A stretch of DNA of 64,000 nucleotides from Mycolicibacterium fluoranthenivorans (GTDB taxonomy: Bacteria; Actinomycetota; Actinomycetes; Mycobacteriales; Mycobacteriaceae), in NCBI RefSeq assembly GCF_011758805.1, contig NZ_JAANOW010000002.1:1038264-1102263 (forward strand), read 5' to 3'. Shown one piece after another: positions 47,856 to 56,975 of the stretch (the first letter of the stretch is position 1; every line of letters begins with the position of its first letter). The position numbers and the translations under genes are program-made. Below the pieces are notes generated by a model. That model ran no database searches. It was not told the DNA's origin and was given only the letters and a program-made list of their open reading frames with translations.

Positions 47856-49128
47856 GCCGTGCAGCTGTCGCCGCGGCGCTGCGGTCCAGACACCAGGCCA
47901 GCGTGGTCGCGATCAGACAGATCCGCAGCGGCTCGATGATCGAGTGCGAGATCAGCGCCAGCAGATCCCACGTGCCGTACCAGAATGTGATGTCGTGGGG
48001 GCCGAGCAGCCAGGCCATTCCGCGTAACAGGTATCCCGATCCCAGTTGTGCCCGGAAGAAGCTGCCCGACATGTCCAGCCAGGCCAGGCTCAGATAGGCC
48101 AGCACGTACAGCGACACCGCGAAGATACCGCCGGCGGCGATGACGTGGGCCGAGTCGGTGATGGGTTTGAACTTGCCGAGCTGTCCGGTGATCTGCTCGC
48201 GGACCTCGGTACGCACCTTGCCGGGAACGCGTTTCCACCCGCTGCTCAGCTGTGTCCGGGCGGTCTCCGAACGCTCGAGCCACCTGCCGATCCGGTCCCC
48301 GCCGACGCGCCGGGCGGCGGCGTGCCAGTCGGGCTTGACTGTGGCGCCGTAGACGATGCACGCGACGGCGAGCCAGATGAGCGGTACCGCCGCACCGCCG
48401 AATACGGTTCTCAGCGCCCACATCGCGCCGTCCCACGCCGCCTCCAGCGGGTGGAAGTGCGAGAACACACCTTCGCGGGTGTCGTTGAACCACACGATGA
48501 TCCGTCGTTCGGACACCCATGCCGACGGATTGATCAGGAACGTCACGCCGTGACTCGCCGAGAAGGTGAGCACCAGGAACACCCACAGCGTGTCGAGATA
48601 CACGCGTACGGGCAGCAGCCAGGCCGGCATCTTGTCCTTCAACCGGCCGAACAGGAATCGGGCTACCAGTGCGGCGACGATGATCACGATGGTGACCGTG
48701 CCTACCGGCAGCAGCTCCGGATGTAACTCGACCGGACCGCTCGACGGAGACATCGCGCCGAGCTTGTAATACAAGCCGCGATACTCGAAGGACAGCCAGT
48801 CCTCGCGGAACATCTGCCACGCCAGATAGATCGCGAAGAACGGCACGATGATGGTGGCGAACACGTCGATCTGACGGGACGGGCGCGGTGGCAGCGCAGC
48901 GAGTGCGGGGATGCCGCTGCGCAGCACCAGGAACATGCCCACATAGGAGCCGAGCCGCGCCATACCGGCCAGCGGCATGATGAGCGACGCCCAGAGGTCG
49001 TTGTCGTACCCGGCCCACGCCGCCCACTCGATGGCGGCGGTACGGCCGAGGTAGCCGAGCAGATAACAGGCCACCAGCTGTGGAAAGTGACGGACGAACA
49101 GCGTCACCGGCATCAGCAAGTAGCGCAC
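47812..49128 (-). CDS. Polytopic membrane protein, 438 aa, unknown
   Basis: An unrecognised integral membrane protein with about eight hydrophobic segments, for example FVRHFPQLVACYLLGYLG, TIIVPFFAIYLAWQMF and TVTIVIIVAALVARFLF. A loop of about 80 charged residues (270-330, including VGGDRIGRWLERSETA) separates the last segments. The C-terminal tail is Ala/Glu-rich. It converges on the three exported proteins and overlaps the last by 44 bases; it may be their membrane partner, but they are on opposite strands, so this is only inference from proximity. Confidence 0.75.
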   Translation of the reverse strand: MRYLLMPVTLFVRHFPQLVACYLLGYLGRTAAIEWAAWAGYDNDLWASLIMPLAGMARLGSYVGMFLVLRSGIPALAALPPRPSRQIDVFATIIVPFFAIYLAWQMFREDWLSFEYRGLYYKLGAMSPSSGPVELHPELLPVGTVTIVIIVAALVARFLFGRLKDKMPAWLLPVRVYLDTLWVFLVLTFSASHGVTFLINPSAWVSERRIIVWFNDTREGVFSHFHPLEAAWDGAMWALRTVFGGAAVPLIWLAVACIVYGATVKPDWHAAARRVGGDRIGRWLERSETARTQLSSGWKRVPGKVRTEVREQITGQLGKFKPITDSAHVIAAGGIFAVSLYVLAYLSLAWLDMSGSFFRAQLGSGYLLRGMAWLLGPHDITFWYGTWDLLALISHSIIEPLRICLIATTLAWCLDRSAAATAARPTAEAEAESRNPVS

Positions 49129-49158
49129 CGGGTCATCGTAACCGGGGCACTGCGAGAC

Positions 49159-50946
49159 TCAGCCCAGCATCTCGGTCAGCTCCAGCCATTTCTCCTCGAG
49201 TTCGGCGACCTCGGTCTCCAGGTCGCGAAGCTTGCCGCTAAGCCCCTGCAGCCCTTCGAAATCGCCTTGATCGTGTTCGGCAAGGCGCTGGTGAGCTGTG
49301 TCGATCTGTCCGGTCAGCTTCTCCAGCCTGCGTTCGATCGAGGCCACTTCCTTCTGCGCGGCCCGCAGATCGGCACCGGAGAGCCCTTCCTGGGCAACGG
49401 GTTTGGTCGGCGCGGGGCCGGTCTGGGCGGCATGCGAGGCGCGCAACCGGAGGTATTCGTCCACGCCGCCGGGCAGGTGCCGCAACCGGCCACCGAGGAT
49501 CCCGTACTGCTGATCGGTGACCCGTTCCAGGAAGTACCGGTCGTGGCTGACGACGATCAGCGTGCCGGGCCAGGAGTCCAGCAGGTCCTCCATCGCGGCC
49601 AGCATGTCGGTGTCCAGGTCGTTGGTCGGCTCGTCGAGGATCAGCACGTTGGGCTGCTCCAACAGGATGAGCAGAAACTGCAGCCGGCGCTGCTGGCCGC
49701 CGGAGAGGTCCTTGATCGGGGTGGACAGTTGGGCGCTGGCGAAGCCGAGGCGTTCCAGCAGTTGGCTGGGCGTGAGTTCCTGGGCCTTGGAGCCCGATCC
49801 GAAGGTGTAGGTGCTGGCCAGCTGGGTCAGCACCACCCGGACCGGGTCGTCGAGGTGTCCGGCCAGCTTGTCCACACCCTGGGTCAGCGTCGCGACCTTC
49901 ACCGTCTTACCGCGCTTCACCCGGCCCTCGGTCGGCTGCACCGAACCGTCGACCAGGCCGAGCAGCGTCGACTTACCCGCTCCGTTGACGCCGAGGATGC
50001 CGGTGCGCTCACCCGGCGCGATGAGCCATTCGACGCCGTGCAGCACCTCGCGCCCGTTGTAGCTCACCGACGCATCGAGCAGGTCGATCACCTGTTTGCC
50101 CAGTCGCGTCACGGCAAGCGACTGCAGCGCCACTTTGTCGCGGATCTCCGGGACATCGGCGATCAGGGCGTTGGCGGCGTCGATCCGGAATTTCGGTTTC
50201 GACGTGCGCGCCGGTGCGCCACGGCGCAGCCAGGCCAGCTCCTTGCGGGCCAGGTTCTGCCGCCGCTCCTCGATGGTGGCGGCTTGGCGGTCCCGCTCGA
50301 CCCGCTGGAGGATGTAGGCCGCGTAGCCGCCGTCGAACGGCTCCACGATCCGGTCGTGCACCTCCCACGTCACCGTGCACACTTCGTCGAGGAACCAGCG
50401 GTCGTGGGTGACCACCAGGAGTCCGCCGGCGTTGGGGCTCCAGCGCCGTTTCAGGTGCTCGGCCAGCCAGGTGATGCCCTCCACGTCGAGATGGTTGGTC
50501 GGCTCGTCGAGTGCCAGGACGTCGTCATCGCCGGCCAGCAGCCTGGCCAGCGCCACCCGGCGGCGTTGCCCGCCGGACAGGGTGCCCAGCACCGCGTGCC
50601 AGTCCAGGTCGCTGAGCAGGCCGGCGATCACATCCCGCCCGCGCGGATCGCCCGCCCATTCGTGCTCGGGCGTATCGCCGACCACCGCGTGCCCGACGGT
50701 GTCGGTGGGGTCCAGCGTGTCGGCCTGGTCGAGGACGCCGATGCGCACGCCGCCGCGCACCGTGACCCGGCCGCCGTCCGGCTTCACCCGGCCGGCCAGC
50801 ATGGCCAGCAAGCTGGATTTGCCGTCGCCGTTTCGGCCGACGATTCCGATCCGGTCGCCCTCGTTCACGCCGAGGGAGACGGAGTCGAAGACGACCTTGG
50901 TCGGGTATTCGAGGTGGAGGGCTTCTGCCCCGAGAAGATGCGCCAT
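49159..50946 (-). CDS. ABC-F family ATPase, Uup-like
   Basis: A 595-residue soluble protein with two ABC domains: Walker A GRNGDGKSS and GVNGAGKST, signatures LSGGQRRRV and LSGGQQRRL, Walker B VLALDEPTNHLD and VLILDEPTNDLD, joined by the ABC-F linker, and a C-terminal coiled coil (about residues 525-595, LRDLETEVAELEEKWLEL). The coiled coil is typical of Uup. ABC-F proteins act on the ribosome, not in transport; some protect against antibiotics. Nothing in the sequence lets me predict resistance. Confidence 0.9.
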   Translation of the reverse strand: MAHLLGAEALHLEYPTKVVFDSVSLGVNEGDRIGIVGRNGDGKSSLLAMLAGRVKPDGGRVTVRGGVRIGVLDQADTLDPTDTVGHAVVGDTPEHEWAGDPRGRDVIAGLLSDLDWHAVLGTLSGGQRRRVALARLLAGDDDVLALDEPTNHLDVEGITWLAEHLKRRWSPNAGGLLVVTHDRWFLDEVCTVTWEVHDRIVEPFDGGYAAYILQRVERDRQAATIEERRQNLARKELAWLRRGAPARTSKPKFRIDAANALIADVPEIRDKVALQSLAVTRLGKQVIDLLDASVSYNGREVLHGVEWLIAPGERTGILGVNGAGKSTLLGLVDGSVQPTEGRVKRGKTVKVATLTQGVDKLAGHLDDPVRVVLTQLASTYTFGSGSKAQELTPSQLLERLGFASAQLSTPIKDLSGGQQRRLQFLLILLEQPNVLILDEPTNDLDTDMLAAMEDLLDSWPGTLIVVSHDRYFLERVTDQQYGILGGRLRHLPGGVDEYLRLRASHAAQTGPAPTKPVAQEGLSGADLRAAQKEVASIERRLEKLTGQIDTAHQRLAEHDQGDFEGLQGLSGKLRDLETEVAELEEKWLELTEMLG

Positions 50947-51077
50947 GTCCCCCTAAGGCTAGGCGGACCTCGCGACGTCCATTCACCGACCATATTCGCG
51001 GTGGCCGGCAGCTGTTGCTGTGCCATGATGTCGGGGCAATCGGGGGATTGGACTCGTGATACGTAGGGGAGCGGGCG

Positions 51078-54044
51078 TTGGTCGATTTCTCGTTGATCAC
51101 CGGACCGGTCGGCCGTTTTCTGGCCACCGCCCAGAACGGGATCGAGGTGCTCCGCTACGGCGGCTTGGAGACCGGCGCGGTGCCGTCGCCGTACCAGATC
51201 GTCGAGAGCGTCCCGATGTACAAGCTGCGCCGTTATTTTCCGCCGGACAGCCGTCCGGGTGCGGCGGCGCCCGGTGCGCCGGTGCTCATGGTGCACCCGA
51301 TGATGATGTCGGCCGATATGTGGGACGTGACCCGCGCCGACGGCGCCGCAGGGATCCTGCACGCCTCGGGACTCGATCCCTGGGTCATCGACTTCGGGTC
51401 ACCCGACCAGGTCGAGGGCGGGATGCAGCGCAACCTCGCCGACCACGTGGTGGCGCTGAGCGAGGCCGTCGACACCGTCAAACGAGTGACCGGGCACGAC
51501 GTCCATCTGATCGGCTACTCCCAGGGCGGGATGTTCTGCTACCAGACCGCGGCCTACCGCCGCGCCAAGGACCTGGCGAGCATCATCACCTTCGGTTCGC
51601 CGGTGGACACCCTGGCCGCGCTGCCGATGGGTATCCCCCCGAACATGGGGGCGGTGGCGGCGAACTTCATGGCCGACCACGTCTTCTCCCGTATCGACAT
51701 TCCAGGGTGGTTGGCGCGCACCGGTTTCCAGATGCTGGATCCGCTGAAGACCGCGCAGGCCCGGCTGGACTTCCTGCGCCAGTTGCATGACCGTGAGGCG
51801 CTGTTACCGCGGGAACAGCAGCGACGCTTCTTGGACTCCGAGGGCTGGATCGCCTGGTCGGGACCGGCGATCTCCGAACTGCTCAAGCAGTTCATCGCGC
51901 ACAACCGGATGATGTCCGGTGGGTTCTCCGTGCGTGGGGATCTGGTGACCCTTGCCGATATCGACTGCCCGATCCTCGCGGTGGTCGGTGAGGTCGACGA
52001 TATCGGCCAGCCGGCCTCGGTACGCGGTATCAAGCGCGCCGCGCCCAAGGCCGATGTGTACGAATATCTGATCAGGACTGGACATTTCGGTCTCGTCGTA
52101 GGTTCCAAGGCGGCCGTTCAGTCGTGGCCGACGGTCGCCGCGTGGGTCAAATGGCGCGGCGGCGCCGGGGCGCTGCCCGACGGTGTGGTGCCGATGGCGG
52201 TCCGGTCGGAGACCGCGGCGACGGACAGTGGTGTCCCGTTCGCCTCCCGGGTGGCCGCAGGTACCGCGGCGGCGACCGAGGTGGCGTTCGGCCTGGCCCG
52301 CACCGCCGCGGATGCCGTTGTGGCAGCGCAGAAATCGGCACGCACGCTGGCCGTCGAGACCGCACGCACGCTGCCCAGGCTGGCGCGTCTGGGGCAGGTG
52401 AACGACCACACCCGGATCTCGCTGGGCCGGATCATGTCCGAACAGGCCATGAACAATCCCGACGGCGAGTTCCTGTTGTTCGACGGCCGCGTGCACACCT
52501 ACGAAGCGGTGGACCGTCGCGTCAACAACGTGGTGCGCGGCCTGATCGGGGTCGGTATCCGGCAGGGTGTGCGGGTCGGCTTGCTGATGGACACCCGCCC
52601 CAGCGCGTTGGTCGCCATCGCCGCGCTGTCCCGGCTCGGTGCGGTGGCCGTGCTGATCCCACCGGATGCCGACCTGCACGAGGTGGTGCGCCTGGGCGGG
52701 ATCGCCGATGTGCTCGCTGACCCGGGCAACCTCGAGGTGGCCCGCGGGCTGGGCATCCGGGTGCTGGTCCTCGGCGGCGGTGAATCGCGTGACCTGAATC
52801 TGCAGGGGGACGCGGACGTCACCGATATGGAGAAGATCGATCCCGATCAAGTCGAGCTGCCGGGGTGGTATCGACCCAACCCCGGATTCGCCCGCGACCT
52901 GGCCTTTGTGGCGTTCGCCAGCGCCGGCGGCGAATTGGTGCCCCGTCAGATCACCAACTTCCGGTGGGCGTTGTCGGCGTTCGGCACGGCCTCGGCGGCC
53001 AATCTGGGCAACCGCGACACCGTGTACTGCCTGACCCCGTTGCATCACCAGTCGGGGCTGCTGGTCAGCCTGGGCGGCGCCGTGGTGGGCGGGGCGCGTA
53101 TCGCCCTGTCCCGGGGGCTGACACCCGACCGGTTCCTGCACGAGATCCGTCAGTACGGCGTGACGGTGGTGTCCTACACCTGGGCGATGCTGGGTGAGGT
53201 CATCGATGATCCGTCGTTCGTGCTGTCCGGTAATCACCCGGTGCGGCTGTTCATCGGATCCGGCATGCCGACGGGTCTCTGGCGGCGGGTGGTCGAGGTC
53301 TTCGATCCGGCGCATGTGGTGGAGTTCTTCGCCACCACCGACGGGCAGGCCGTGCTGGCCAATGTGTCGGGCGTCAAGTACGGCAGCAAGGGCAGGCCGC
53401 TGCCGGGCGGTGGCCGGGTGCAACTGGCCGCCTATGACGCCGATGACGACATCATCCTGGAGGACGAGCACGGGTTCGTGCGGCTGGCGCAGGTCAACGA
53501 GGTGGGTGTGCTGCTCGCGCAACCACGTGGCCCGGTCGACCCGACCGCTCCGGTCAAGCGGGGTGTCTTCGCGCCGGCGGACACCTGGGTGTCCACCGAA
53601 TCGCTGTTCCGCCGCGACGAGGACGGTGACTACTGGCTGGTCGACAACCGCAGCGCGGTCATCCGCACCGAACGCGGACCCGTGTTCACCGCTGCGGTCA
53701 ACGACGCCGTCAGCCGCGTCGGCGCGGTCGACCTGTCGGTCACCTACAGCCTGGAGTCTGCCGGCCGCATCCTTGCAGTGACGGCGGTGACGTTGCGTCC
53801 CGGCGGCAGCGTGCCGAGCGCGGAGGTGTCCGAGGCGCTGGCGGCGTTGCCCGTCGGTGTGGGCCCGGACATCGTGTACGTGACGCCGGACCTGACCCTC
53901 AGTGCGTCCTATCGTCCGCTGGTCGGCCCGCTGCGTGCGGCGGGGATCCCGAAGGCGTCGCGTAACAGTTGGTATTTCGACGCCGATACGAGTCAGTACA
54001 AGCGTCTGACGGCGGCGGTGCGTGCTGAGCTTGGGGACTTGTGA
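51078..54044 (+). CDS. Bifunctional lipase / acyl-CoA synthetase-like protein, Rv1683-like
   Basis: A 988-residue fusion. Residues 1-360 form a PhaC-like alpha/beta hydrolase with nucleophile Ser148 in LIGYSQGGM (polyester synthases have Cys there) and a likely catalytic His in RTGHFGLVVG. Residues about 445-985 are an ANL-type acyl-CoA synthetase domain. M. tuberculosis Rv1683 has the same layout and has been linked to triacylglycerol and lipid droplets. Start is TTG after AGGGGAG. The ANL motifs are degenerate: the P-loop position reads ASAGGELVPRQ and the TGD position reads TES, so adenylation may be weak or lost. Confidence 0.88.
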   Translation: MVDFSLITGPVGRFLATAQNGIEVLRYGGLETGAVPSPYQIVESVPMYKLRRYFPPDSRPGAAAPGAPVLMVHPMMMSADMWDVTRADGAAGILHASGLDPWVIDFGSPDQVEGGMQRNLADHVVALSEAVDTVKRVTGHDVHLIGYSQGGMFCYQTAAYRRAKDLASIITFGSPVDTLAALPMGIPPNMGAVAANFMADHVFSRIDIPGWLARTGFQMLDPLKTAQARLDFLRQLHDREALLPREQQRRFLDSEGWIAWSGPAISELLKQFIAHNRMMSGGFSVRGDLVTLADIDCPILAVVGEVDDIGQPASVRGIKRAAPKADVYEYLIRTGHFGLVVGSKAAVQSWPTVAAWVKWRGGAGALPDGVVPMAVRSETAATDSGVPFASRVAAGTAAATEVAFGLARTAADAVVAAQKSARTLAVETARTLPRLARLGQVNDHTRISLGRIMSEQAMNNPDGEFLLFDGRVHTYEAVDRRVNNVVRGLIGVGIRQGVRVGLLMDTRPSALVAIAALSRLGAVAVLIPPDADLHEVVRLGGIADVLADPGNLEVARGLGIRVLVLGGGESRDLNLQGDADVTDMEKIDPDQVELPGWYRPNPGFARDLAFVAFASAGGELVPRQITNFRWALSAFGTASAANLGNRDTVYCLTPLHHQSGLLVSLGGAVVGGARIALSRGLTPDRFLHEIRQYGVTVVSYTWAMLGEVIDDPSFVLSGNHPVRLFIGSGMPTGLWRRVVEVFDPAHVVEFFATTDGQAVLANVSGVKYGSKGRPLPGGGRVQLAAYDADDDIILEDEHGFVRLAQVNEVGVLLAQPRGPVDPTAPVKRGVFAPADTWVSTESLFRRDEDGDYWLVDNRSAVIRTERGPVFTAAVNDAVSRVGAVDLSVTYSLESAGRILAVTAVTLRPGGSVPSAEVSEALAALPVGVGPDIVYVTPDLTLSASYRPLVGPLRAAGIPKASRNSWYFDADTSQYKRLTAAVRAELGDL

Positions 54045-54147
54045 CGGCGGGTCAGGGACGGAGCGACCCGGCGTGACCACGAGCCCCGTGCCCGGTAGCG
54101 GCGGCGCTGTTAGGCTCCCCGTGACGTCGAAACGCAGTGGAGGATCA

Positions 54148-54585
54148 ATGGCACCGGAAGTTTCACGGCCGAACGGTTGGCGCCGCGCCATCGCAGGCAT
54201 CGCCGTGGCCACCGGCCTGATGGCCGCCTTCGGATCCGGTGTCGCCAGCGCCGACGTCCTCGACGACATCGCCGCGGAGTACGACACCGGGGCGGGCGGC
54301 GGCCAGGTCTCCAACCTCATCCACGATGCGCTCAAGCTTCGGGCCCTGGGGTTCATGCCGTCGCGGGGTAACTATGCAGACCTCAAGGACGGCCTGGACC
54401 GGCGGCCGAATCAGACGCCGCTGATCAGCGCGTTGAAGGCCACGGTCGATTTCCAGCGCAAGACACAGGCCCGCACCCAGGCGCCGTCGAACCCGACCAC
54501 CATCGGCATCAACACCTACGATCCGACCAACAGCGGCATTCTGGGTGGCTTCAGCATCAGTGGCCCGCCGCTGGGCGGCGGATAG
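54148..54585 (+). CDS. Secreted protein, 145 aa, unknown
   Basis: A small exported protein with a clear signal peptide (residues 10-36, RRAIAGIAVATGLMAAFGSG, cleavage after ASA before DVLDD). The mature part is about 110 residues, with LKLRALGFMPSRGNYADLKDGLDRRP and a Gly-rich end (GGFSISGPPLGGG). I recognise no domain. The frame is open further upstream, but the ATG at 54148 has the ribosome site GGAGGA and places the signal peptide correctly. It ends seven bases before the Trm112-like gene. Confidence 0.75.
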   Translation: MAPEVSRPNGWRRAIAGIAVATGLMAAFGSGVASADVLDDIAAEYDTGAGGGQVSNLIHDALKLRALGFMPSRGNYADLKDGLDRRPNQTPLISALKATVDFQRKTQARTQAPSNPTTIGINTYDPTNSGILGGFSISGPPLGGG

Positions 54586-54592
54586 CGACGTC

Positions 54593-54808
54593 GTGCTCGA
54601 CTCCAGACTTCTGAGCATCCTGGTCTGCCCCGAGGATCACGGCCCGCTGCTGTACGTCGCCGGCGAAGGCCTGTACAACCCCAGGTTGCGCCGCGTGTAC
54701 CCGATCGTCGATGACATCCCCGTGCTGCTGATCGATGAGGCCGTTGCGGTGACCGAGGACGCCGAGCACGACCGTCTGGTCAGCTCAGGCTCGGCAGTTC
54801 CCCAGTGA
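54593..54808 (+). CDS. Trm112-family protein, Rv1684-like
   Basis: This 71-residue protein has the Trm112/UPF0434 pattern LDSRLLSILVCPEDHGPLLYV and RRVYPIVDDIPVLLIDEA. Trm112 proteins are small activators of methyltransferases in eukaryotes; the bacterial ones are less defined. The usual second Cys of the CPxC pair is replaced (CPEDH). The GTG at 54593 begins the domain. Its 3' end overlaps the convergent TetR gene by 29 bases. Position and size match Rv1684. Confidence 0.8.
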   Translation: MLDSRLLSILVCPEDHGPLLYVAGEGLYNPRLRRVYPIVDDIPVLLIDEAVAVTEDAEHDRLVSSGSAVPQ

Positions 54809-55394
54809 GGTAGCGCTGCAGATTCGGTGCGATCGTCTTGGCGATCGACTCGGGTGACAGCGACGCGAACGGCTCCAACTCCAGGATGTAGCGTGCGACC
54901 ACCACTCCCACCAGCTGGGAGGCCACGAACTGCACACGGACGGCGCCGGAGCCGGGCGGGTCGTCCACCCGGGAGCCGATCTCGACGGTGATCACTTCCT
55001 GCAGGAACGAGCGCACCAGGCTGACGTCGGCACCACCGAGCAGTGACCGCAGGGTGGCGATGAAGCCCTTGCCGATCTCGGAATCCCACAGCGGCAACAG
55101 CAGCGTCGGCAGCACCAGGCCGATCTCGTCGACCGGCGTTTCGCGCAGCGGGCCGATCACCTGCATCGGGTCGATCGGAATGTGGATGGCCGCGGCGAAC
55201 AATTGCTGCTTGGTGCCGTAGTAGTGGTGCACCAGCGCGCCGTCCACCCCGGCGGCGGTCGCGATGGACCGGATCGATGTCTTGTCGAATCCGTTGCGGG
55301 AGAACAGTTCGCGGGCGTGCTCCAGGATCCGCTCGCGGGTATCCGACGCACCGGGCGGTCGTCCGGGGCGTTTTCGCTCGGTGTGGTCTGTCAC
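54780..55394 (-). CDS. TetR-family transcriptional regulator, Rv1685c-like
   Basis: The protein (204 aa) has an N-terminal TetR HTH (residues 16-65, RERILEHARELFSRNGFDKTSIRSIATAAGVDGALVHHYYGTK) and a helical ligand domain of the TetR_C type. It is the last gene of an ABC transporter operon, overlapping the permease gene by four bases, and probably represses it. Candidate operators are the two palindromes over the start of the operon. The GTG at 55394 was chosen over the long upstream extension, which reads through the ABC genes in another frame. Confidence 0.88.
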   Translation of the reverse strand: MTDHTERKRPGRPPGASDTRERILEHARELFSRNGFDKTSIRSIATAAGVDGALVHHYYGTKQQLFAAAIHIPIDPMQVIGPLRETPVDEIGLVLPTLLLPLWDSEIGKGFIATLRSLLGGADVSLVRSFLQEVITVEIGSRVDDPPGSGAVRVQFVASQLVGVVVARYILELEPFASLSPESIAKTIAPNLQRYLTGELPSLS

Positions 55395-56218
55395 GGAGTC
55401 CTTCGTCGCAGGGTCGCCGCAGCCAACGCGAGCGAGACGACCGCGAAACCGATGACCACCGTGATATCGCGGAGCGCGATCGCCGTGGGTTCGCTGTACG
55501 CGCCGACCTGCTGCAGTGCTTCCAGAGCGTAGCTGGCGGGCAGCGTGTTGCTGACCCACTGCAGCCACTCGGGCAACGCCGCCCTGGGGACAACGATGCC
55601 GCACAGCAGCAGCTGCGGCGCGATCACCACCGGCATGAATTGCACCGCCTGGAATTCGGTGCGGGCGAATGCGCTGCACAGCAGTCCCAGGCCCACGCCG
55701 AGGACCGCGTTGACGATGGCGATGAAGAAGACCAGCGCCGGGCTGCCCGCGGTGTCGAAGCCCAGCAGCCAGAACGCGACGACACAGGCCAGGGTGGCCT
55801 GGATGGCCGCCGCGATGGAGAACGCCGTCCCGTAGGCGGCGAGCAGGTCGAACCGGCGTAGTGGGGTGGTCAGGATCCGCTCGAGCGTGCCGGACACCCG
55901 TTCGCGTTGCATGGTGATCGAGGTGATCAGGAACATCACGATCAGGGGAAAGACGCCGAGCATGATCAGGCAGGCGTTGTTGAACGGCGACGGCGTGCCC
56001 GCGCGGTGGGAACCGCCCGCGACATTGTCGAACATGAAGTACATCAACGTGATGACCAAGGTGGGCACCAGGACGATCATCGCCACGCTGCGGTGATCGC
56101 CGGCCAGTTGGCGCAGGATCCTGCCGGTGGTGGCCAGGTAGGCCTGTGGGCTCAGCTTGTGACGGCTGCGGTGGTGTGCCGGATGACGGACAGGAACGCT
56201 TCCTCCAGTGACGAACAT
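55391..56218 (-). CDS. ABC-2 type transporter permease, Rv1686c-like
   Basis: A polytopic protein with six hydrophobic segments and the ABC-2 core (MQRERVSGTLERILTTPLRRFDLLAAYG; QAVQFMPVVIAPQLLLCGIVVP). It pairs with the upstream ATPase to form a drug- or lipid-type exporter. The start is uncertain: the ATG at 56218 makes 275 aa and overlaps the ATPase gene by 67 bases; no ATG or GTG lies nearer the overlap. Confidence 0.82.
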   Translation of the reverse strand: MFVTGGSVPVRHPAHHRSRHKLSPQAYLATTGRILRQLAGDHRSVAMIVLVPTLVITLMYFMFDNVAGGSHRAGTPSPFNNACLIMLGVFPLIVMFLITSITMQRERVSGTLERILTTPLRRFDLLAAYGTAFSIAAAIQATLACVVAFWLLGFDTAGSPALVFFIAIVNAVLGVGLGLLCSAFARTEFQAVQFMPVVIAPQLLLCGIVVPRAALPEWLQWVSNTLPASYALEALQQVGAYSEPTAIALRDITVVIGFAVVSLALAAATLRRRTP

Positions 56219-56916
56219 CCTGTGTCCTCTCGCAATCGGGTGGGCGTGGTGTGGGCGAGGAGGCGGCCTTCGCGCATGAGCAGTAGGTCGCCGCAGTGGT
56301 CGGCTTCGTCCATGACGTGGCTGGACACCAGCAGCGTGGTTCCGGCCCGGGCCAGGTGGTCGAACTGTTCCCACAGGTCGACCCGCAGCACCGGGTCCAA
56401 GCCGACGGTGGGCTCATCCAGCACCAGGAGGTCCGGGCGTGACACCAATGCACAAGCCAGTGAAACCCGCGTGCGCTGACCGCCGGACAGGCTGTCGCAC
56501 AAGGCTGTTCGGTGATCGGTCAGGCCCACCGCGGCGATGGCGTCCTCGGCTGCCTGCGCGTCGCAACCGTAGAGGGCGGCGAAATAGCGGGCATTGTCGA
56601 TCACCCGCAGGTCGCGGTAGATGGTGGCGTCCTGGGTGACATAGCCGACGCGGCGGCGCAGGTCGGCGGAGCCGGCGGGCCGGCCGAGCACCGTGACAGT
56701 GCCCGAGGCGACGATCTGGGTCCCGACGACGGCCCGCATCAGGGTGGTCTTCCCGCAGCCCGACGGTCCTAGCAGGCCGGTGATGGTGCCTCGGGCGATC
56801 TGCACGGACAGGTCGACGATCGCGGGTCGGCCGCCGCGGACGACCTGCAGATTCTCGACGGAGATCGCGGGCTCCGCACGGTCGCGAATTAATTCATCAT
56901 TCGATGAAGTCATCAT
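56152..56916 (-). CDS. ABC transporter ATP-binding protein, Rv1687c-like
   Basis: A 254-residue ATPase with Walker A GPSGCGKTT, signature LSGGQRTRV, Walker B LLVLDEPTVGLD and the switch His in SSHVMDEADH. It resembles DrrA/CcmA-type exporter ATPases. The ATG at 56916 (a second ATG follows directly) fits the length of Rv1687c; the open frame extends 16 codons further. The start region is covered by two palindromes likely bound by the TetR protein of the same operon. Confidence 0.88.
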   Translation of the reverse strand: MMTSSNDELIRDRAEPAISVENLQVVRGGRPAIVDLSVQIARGTITGLLGPSGCGKTTLMRAVVGTQIVASGTVTVLGRPAGSADLRRRVGYVTQDATIYRDLRVIDNARYFAALYGCDAQAAEDAIAAVGLTDHRTALCDSLSGGQRTRVSLACALVSRPDLLVLDEPTVGLDPVLRVDLWEQFDHLARAGTTLLVSSHVMDEADHCGDLLLMREGRLLAHTTPTRLREDTGCSSLEEAFLSVIRHTTAAVTS

Positions 56917-56923
56917 GTGATGA
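56893..56923. promoter_or_regulatory. Two palindromes over the ABC operon start, candidate TetR operator
   Basis: TTCATC-ATTC-GATGAA (56893-56908) and TCATCA-TG-TGATGA (56910-56923) are adjacent perfect inverted repeats spanning the start codon region of the ATPase gene. They are AT-rich against the surrounding GC-rich DNA. The last gene of this operon is a TetR regulator, so autoregulation here is likely. Confidence 0.6.
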
Positions 56924-56975
56924 ATAGTGCGCCCGAGGTGTGGGGCTGTCAAGGGGCCGGGCACAATCTGAGGGC

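Noticed and set aside
49159..50946. ABC-F gene as an antibiotic resistance determinant
   Set aside because: The C-terminal coiled coil and overall features are Uup-like; nothing in the sequence shows a resistance-type interdomain arm.
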